Source of the DNA: Acidobacteriota bacterium
GTDB taxonomy: Bacteria; Acidobacteriota; Vicinamibacteria; Vicinamibacterales; 2-12-FULL-66-21
Reading direction: 5' to 3'
Length of the DNA: 64,000 nt
Assembly (NCBI GenBank): GCA_003222675.1
Contig: QHWT01000049.1
Coordinates: forward strand, 167,313-231,312
The notes under the pieces are model-generated. The model made no database searches, was not told the DNA's origin, and saw only the letters and a program-made list of their open reading frames with translations. Below are positions 63,001 through 64,000 of this stretch, piece by piece (position 1 is the first letter of the stretch; each line of letters begins with the position of its first letter). A program made the translations under genes and the position numbers.

Positions 63001-64000
63001 CGGAGTTGAACGTCTGGTTCGGGAAGGCAGACGATCCGGTGTAGACGTAGACGCCATTGGCGCCGTCAACACCGTCGCGCAGGGCGTGCAGCGGCGGGTT
63101 GTCGACCGCGGCCGTAAAGTACGGATCGGTCCCGGTGTAGTGTCCGTTTGGCGCGAAGTACGATACGACGTAGGTCGTGTTCGCGGTCACCGGAACGGCC
63201 GACGAGAAGTTCGCCTGCTGCCAGCCCGATGCGGTCTCGCCGCTGAACGCGACGCTCGCGAGGAGCGTCCCCGTGCTGGTCCAGAGACTCCCGATGTGGT
63301 TGCCTACGTTCGCGCTGCCCTTGTAGAACCGCACGCCCGTGATGTAGCCGTTGATCTCGGCGCGGAACTTCGTGCCGAGCTCGACAGACGCAGGGTCGCC
63401 GTCATCGATCGGCGCGGGCGGCACCACCGCCGACGCCCAGATGCTGCACGGGCAGGTGCGCGTCCCCGCCACGCTGACCGCCACGCCGGCCGACGGCGTT
63501 TCCATGTTGCCGGTGTCGTCGTAACCGCGACTCCTGATCGTCACGGTGCCGCTGCCGGACACGACCCAGTTGAACGACCAGCTCGTCGTGCCCGTTGCGG
63601 GACGCCAGGTGGCGCCGTTGTCCACTGACACTTCCACGCCGGACACAATCCCGCCGCCCGCATCGGTGGCGGTTCCTGTAATCGTCACGGCGCTGCCTGC
63701 GGTGACGTTGGCGCCGTTAGCCGGAGACGTAATCGTCGACGTGGGAGCGAGCGCGTCTGTCGAGAGGGAAGCGCCGACCAGCCCCGCCTGCAACGTGGTT
63801 GGCTGAACCCCCATGTCGGCGAAGAGGTTCACCGTCGCCTGCTTCATGCGTACATCGGCGGCGGTGCCCGCGCGATCGTGATTCGCGTCGAGGCCCCAGG
63901 CCCACTGTACGGTGCCGGCGCCGAAGACCAGCGCACCGCTCGCGTGGCGATACAAGGTCAGGCTGTGCGTCACGGTACCGGGACCAAAGGTCGATCCAAA
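57089..64000 (-). CDS. Giant multi-domain secreted protein, C-terminal part (5' end outside window)
   Basis: The frame is open to the right edge, so the true start lies outside. About 2300 residues are visible. In order they are an Ig-like domain, DUF4082 domain 1 (ELGTKFRAEINGYITGVRFY), a bacterial Ig/SbsA-like domain, DUF4082 domain 2, another Ig-like domain, and a glutamine-amidotransferase/ThuA-like domain (VLVVTSAGNPHSTYYAEIL). Next are a polysaccharide-deacetylase-like region (LKAVVIMTGDDHANGG, VALHLNTNCGDW), a fibronectin type III domain, eight roughly 80-residue CNA-B/carboxypeptidase-regulatory-like repeats, and a C-terminal beta domain ending TICEVLGALQ. No PEP-CTERM or LPxTG sorting signal is present. 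It is probably a surface or secreted carbohydrate-active protein; the enzyme activity is unproven. Confidence 0.85.
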   Translation of the reverse strand, partial: FGSTFGPGTVTHSLTLYRHASGALVFGAGTVQWAWGLDANHDRAGTAADVRMKQATVNLFADMGVQPTTLQAGLVGASLSTDALAPTSTITSPANGANVTAGSAVTITGTATDAGGGIVSGVEVSVDNGATWRPATGTTSWSFNWVVSGSGTVTIRSRGYDDTGNMETPSAGVAVSVAGTRTCPCSIWASAVVPPAPIDDGDPASVELGTKFRAEINGYITGVRFYKGSANVGNHIGSLWTSTGTLLASVAFSGETASGWQQANFSSAVPVTANTTYVVSYFAPNGHYTGTDPYFTAAVDNPPLHALRDGVDGANGVYVYTGSSAFPNQTFNSENYWADVVFTTTAPVDTTPPTITTTVPVAAATNVDPAAPITATFNEAMDPATISASNSGKEGSAAPGTFELKDNSGVMISATVTYDSTTRVGTLKPVSSLQLGSTYVATVKGGTTDPRVKDAAGNAMAATVTWTFTTWATPPPPVVCPCSIWPSTAVPTPVDDGDPSSVELGTKFRSDVAGFIMGARFYKGALNTGTHAARLWSSTGTQLGVTTFANETASGWQEVAFATPIAIAANTTYVISYHAPNGHYPGPDNYFTNAGLDTPPLHGLRSGVDGANGVYAYGTTSVFPTNTFIGEAYFVDVVFNTTTAPDTTPPAVSMVTPPPNVSGVRTNTTVTATFNEPLNSTTITTTSFLLRNPSGSAVPATVSYDAGSRTATLTPSAALGNSVLYTAVVKAGVKDAAGNAIASDYSWTFTTAAPPPPPPTQGPGGPVLVVTSAGNPHSTYYAEILRTEGLNAFATADLSTVTSATLGGYDLVVLGDTPLTAAQVSMFTDWVTAGGNLIAMRPDKQLAGLLGLTDAASTLANAYLLVNTASSPGAGIVGETIQFHGTADRYTLNGATAVATLYSTATAATVNPAVTMKQVGSGTAAAFTYDLARSVVQTRQGNPAWSGQERDAQAPIRSDDLYFGAKAGDVQPDWIDFSKVAIPQADEQQRLLWNIILKANANKKPLPRFWYYPRMLKAVVIMTGDDHANGGTAGRFDTYLANSPVGCSVANWECIRGTSYIFSNTPLPDTGAANYVAQGFEVALHLNTNCGDWTPATLASFYNTQLTQFSGAYPHVPAPATNRMHCIVWSDYATQPQVELNSGIRLDTSYYYWPSTWVQDRPGLFTGSGMPMRFATSTGQVIDVYQAPTQMTDESGQTYTSTINTLLDNALGPLGYYGTVTANMHTDFNPSEGATGSAAIVASAKARGVPVIAAKQMLDWLDGRNSSTFSSIGWSANVLSFTIGVGAGATGLQAMVPASVGISPINNVTLNGAPVTFTTQTIKGIAYAIFPAGAGVYAVTYGADTTAPTITNVIASPSLNTALVTWTTNELSDSRITYGTDPAQLISSVSNATGVTSHNLSVASLAPNTPYFYRVSSSDAAANTAVQPVTGSPASSFTTAGATVSGQIAPVAGCTGATLTLSGAVTATAVADGSGNYAFSGLSNGSYTVEAARNGCTFNPASQPVTIAGSSVTGANFTAQAVTISGTISPAAIGSGATVTLSGAASAVTTTDASGNYSFSGMLDGAYTITPSKSGFTFTPANRSIGVARANVTGVNFTGQAIPTFNVSGTISGGAGATVNLSGAAAATTTADAAGHYSFTGLLDGNYTVTPVKTGFTLAPASAAVTIAGASAVADFSAVPVVISGTITPASIGSGATVTLSGAASAVVTADASGAYSFSGITDGSYTVTAAKSGFTFTPASRAVTVAGSSVTAADFSGQPVPTFSVSGTIAGGGGTTINLTGAAAASTTADAAGNYTISGLANGSYTLTPVKSGFTFSPANQAVTIASANVSGVNFTAQAVVITGTITPASIGAGATVTLSGAANAVVTADASGNYTFSGIASGSYTVTPAKSGGFTFTPASRAVTVGGVSVTGVNFTGAPPTFTLSGTITGGSAATVNMTGGATRSVTADVLGNYSFTGLVDGQYTITPVKSGFTMTPPNQAVTVTGANVTGVNFVAQAIPTWTISGTITPASVGAGATVTLGGVALTTTADASGNYSFSGLSNGTYTVTPAKAGASFTPVNQSVTVNGTNVTGINFTGVTTIAPISVDANVSLGRSTRSTTITSPAFSTTAGNELLLAFISADNVTTGATTVTGITSTGLTWTLVRRTNAQLGSAEIWRAFAASTVTNLTARATLSQGVAASITVTSFKNVDTTGTNGSGAIGATGSNNSLSGAPTASLTTTRANSLVIGVGSDWDQALDRTVGANQSIVFQFFATDGDTFWVQRQNGLIAQSGTVVTINDTAPATDRFNLTICEVLGALQ
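57750..59700 (-). repeat. Eight 240-bp tandem coding repeats
   Basis: Units encode VSGTI...GATVTLSG...TTADASGNYSFSGL followed by YTVTPAKSGFTFTP and VNFTGQ. Two sub-types tend to alternate: one with ITPASIGxGATVTLSG and one with ISGGxGATVNLSG. This suggests expansion by duplication of a two-unit block. Confidence 0.85.

Noticed and set aside
59093-63628. A 1511-residue open frame on the plus strand
   Set aside because: It is antisense to the giant repeat protein, Arg-rich and without any recognisable domain; high GC content opens such shadow frames.

Overview
The window is about 64 kb of high-GC DNA from a Gram-negative, menaquinone-using bacterium. Outer-membrane proteins, a TonB receptor, a Wza/Wzc exporter, the futalosine (Mqn) route and an XrtA-type exopolysaccharide locus together fit Acidobacteriota (Vicinamibacteria-like). 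That lineage call is inference from gene content and style, not from a marker gene. No rRNA, tRNA, CRISPR array or recognisable transposase was seen.

Left part (1-15.6 kb): the 3' end of nagA, a DUF4097 protein, divergent queC/queD (queuosine precursor), menG/ubiE, and a very large PilT-like ATPase with a Glu/Pro/Val-rich linker and degenerate catalytic motifs. Then come a broken CaiB-type CoA transferase, a glutaredoxin-like gene whose first redox cysteine is an in-frame TGA followed by a stem-loop (probable selenoprotein), homoserine dehydrogenase, an aminotransferase, a SUMF1-fold protein, a SIMPL protein with a damaged signal peptide, and rmuC.

Middle part (15.7-37 kb): a SUF iron-sulfur operon (sufA-like, sufB, C, D, S, U, T) followed by a frameshifted Rrf2 regulator and an IscS-like desulfurase. 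Next are trehalose-6-phosphate synthase, a NarL-type two-component pair and mqnD. A vitamin-B12 uptake operon (TonB receptor, BtuD, BtuC, BtuF on the minus strand) follows, preceded by a cobalamin riboswitch. mqnE, nadA and superoxide dismutase close this part.

Right part (37-57 kb): an exopolysaccharide locus. Four glycosyltransferases and a methyltransferase lie on the left. Converging on them is a minus-strand operon: receiver-less sigma-54 activator, Wza, outer-membrane barrel, Wzc kinase, sugar-1-P transferase, deacetylase, FemAB-like protein, YetA-like protein. Several resemble PEP-CTERM/XrtA-associated families, but no exosortase or PEP-CTERM protein is present. A pseudo-receiver and a second activator with an altered GAFTGA loop sit beside the operon. 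The final 7 kb is the 3' part of a giant multi-domain secreted protein with eight 80-residue repeats.

Two themes cross the window. (1) Short palindromic elements, typically two hairpins flanked by inverted arms of short repeated words, fill intergenic gaps and also lie inside genes (btuD, btuF, sufS, rmuC) and inside the B12 riboswitch. (2) Three genes (CaiB-like, SIMPL, Rrf2) each appear to have lost a short internal segment with a frameshift, which is either real decay or assembly error.
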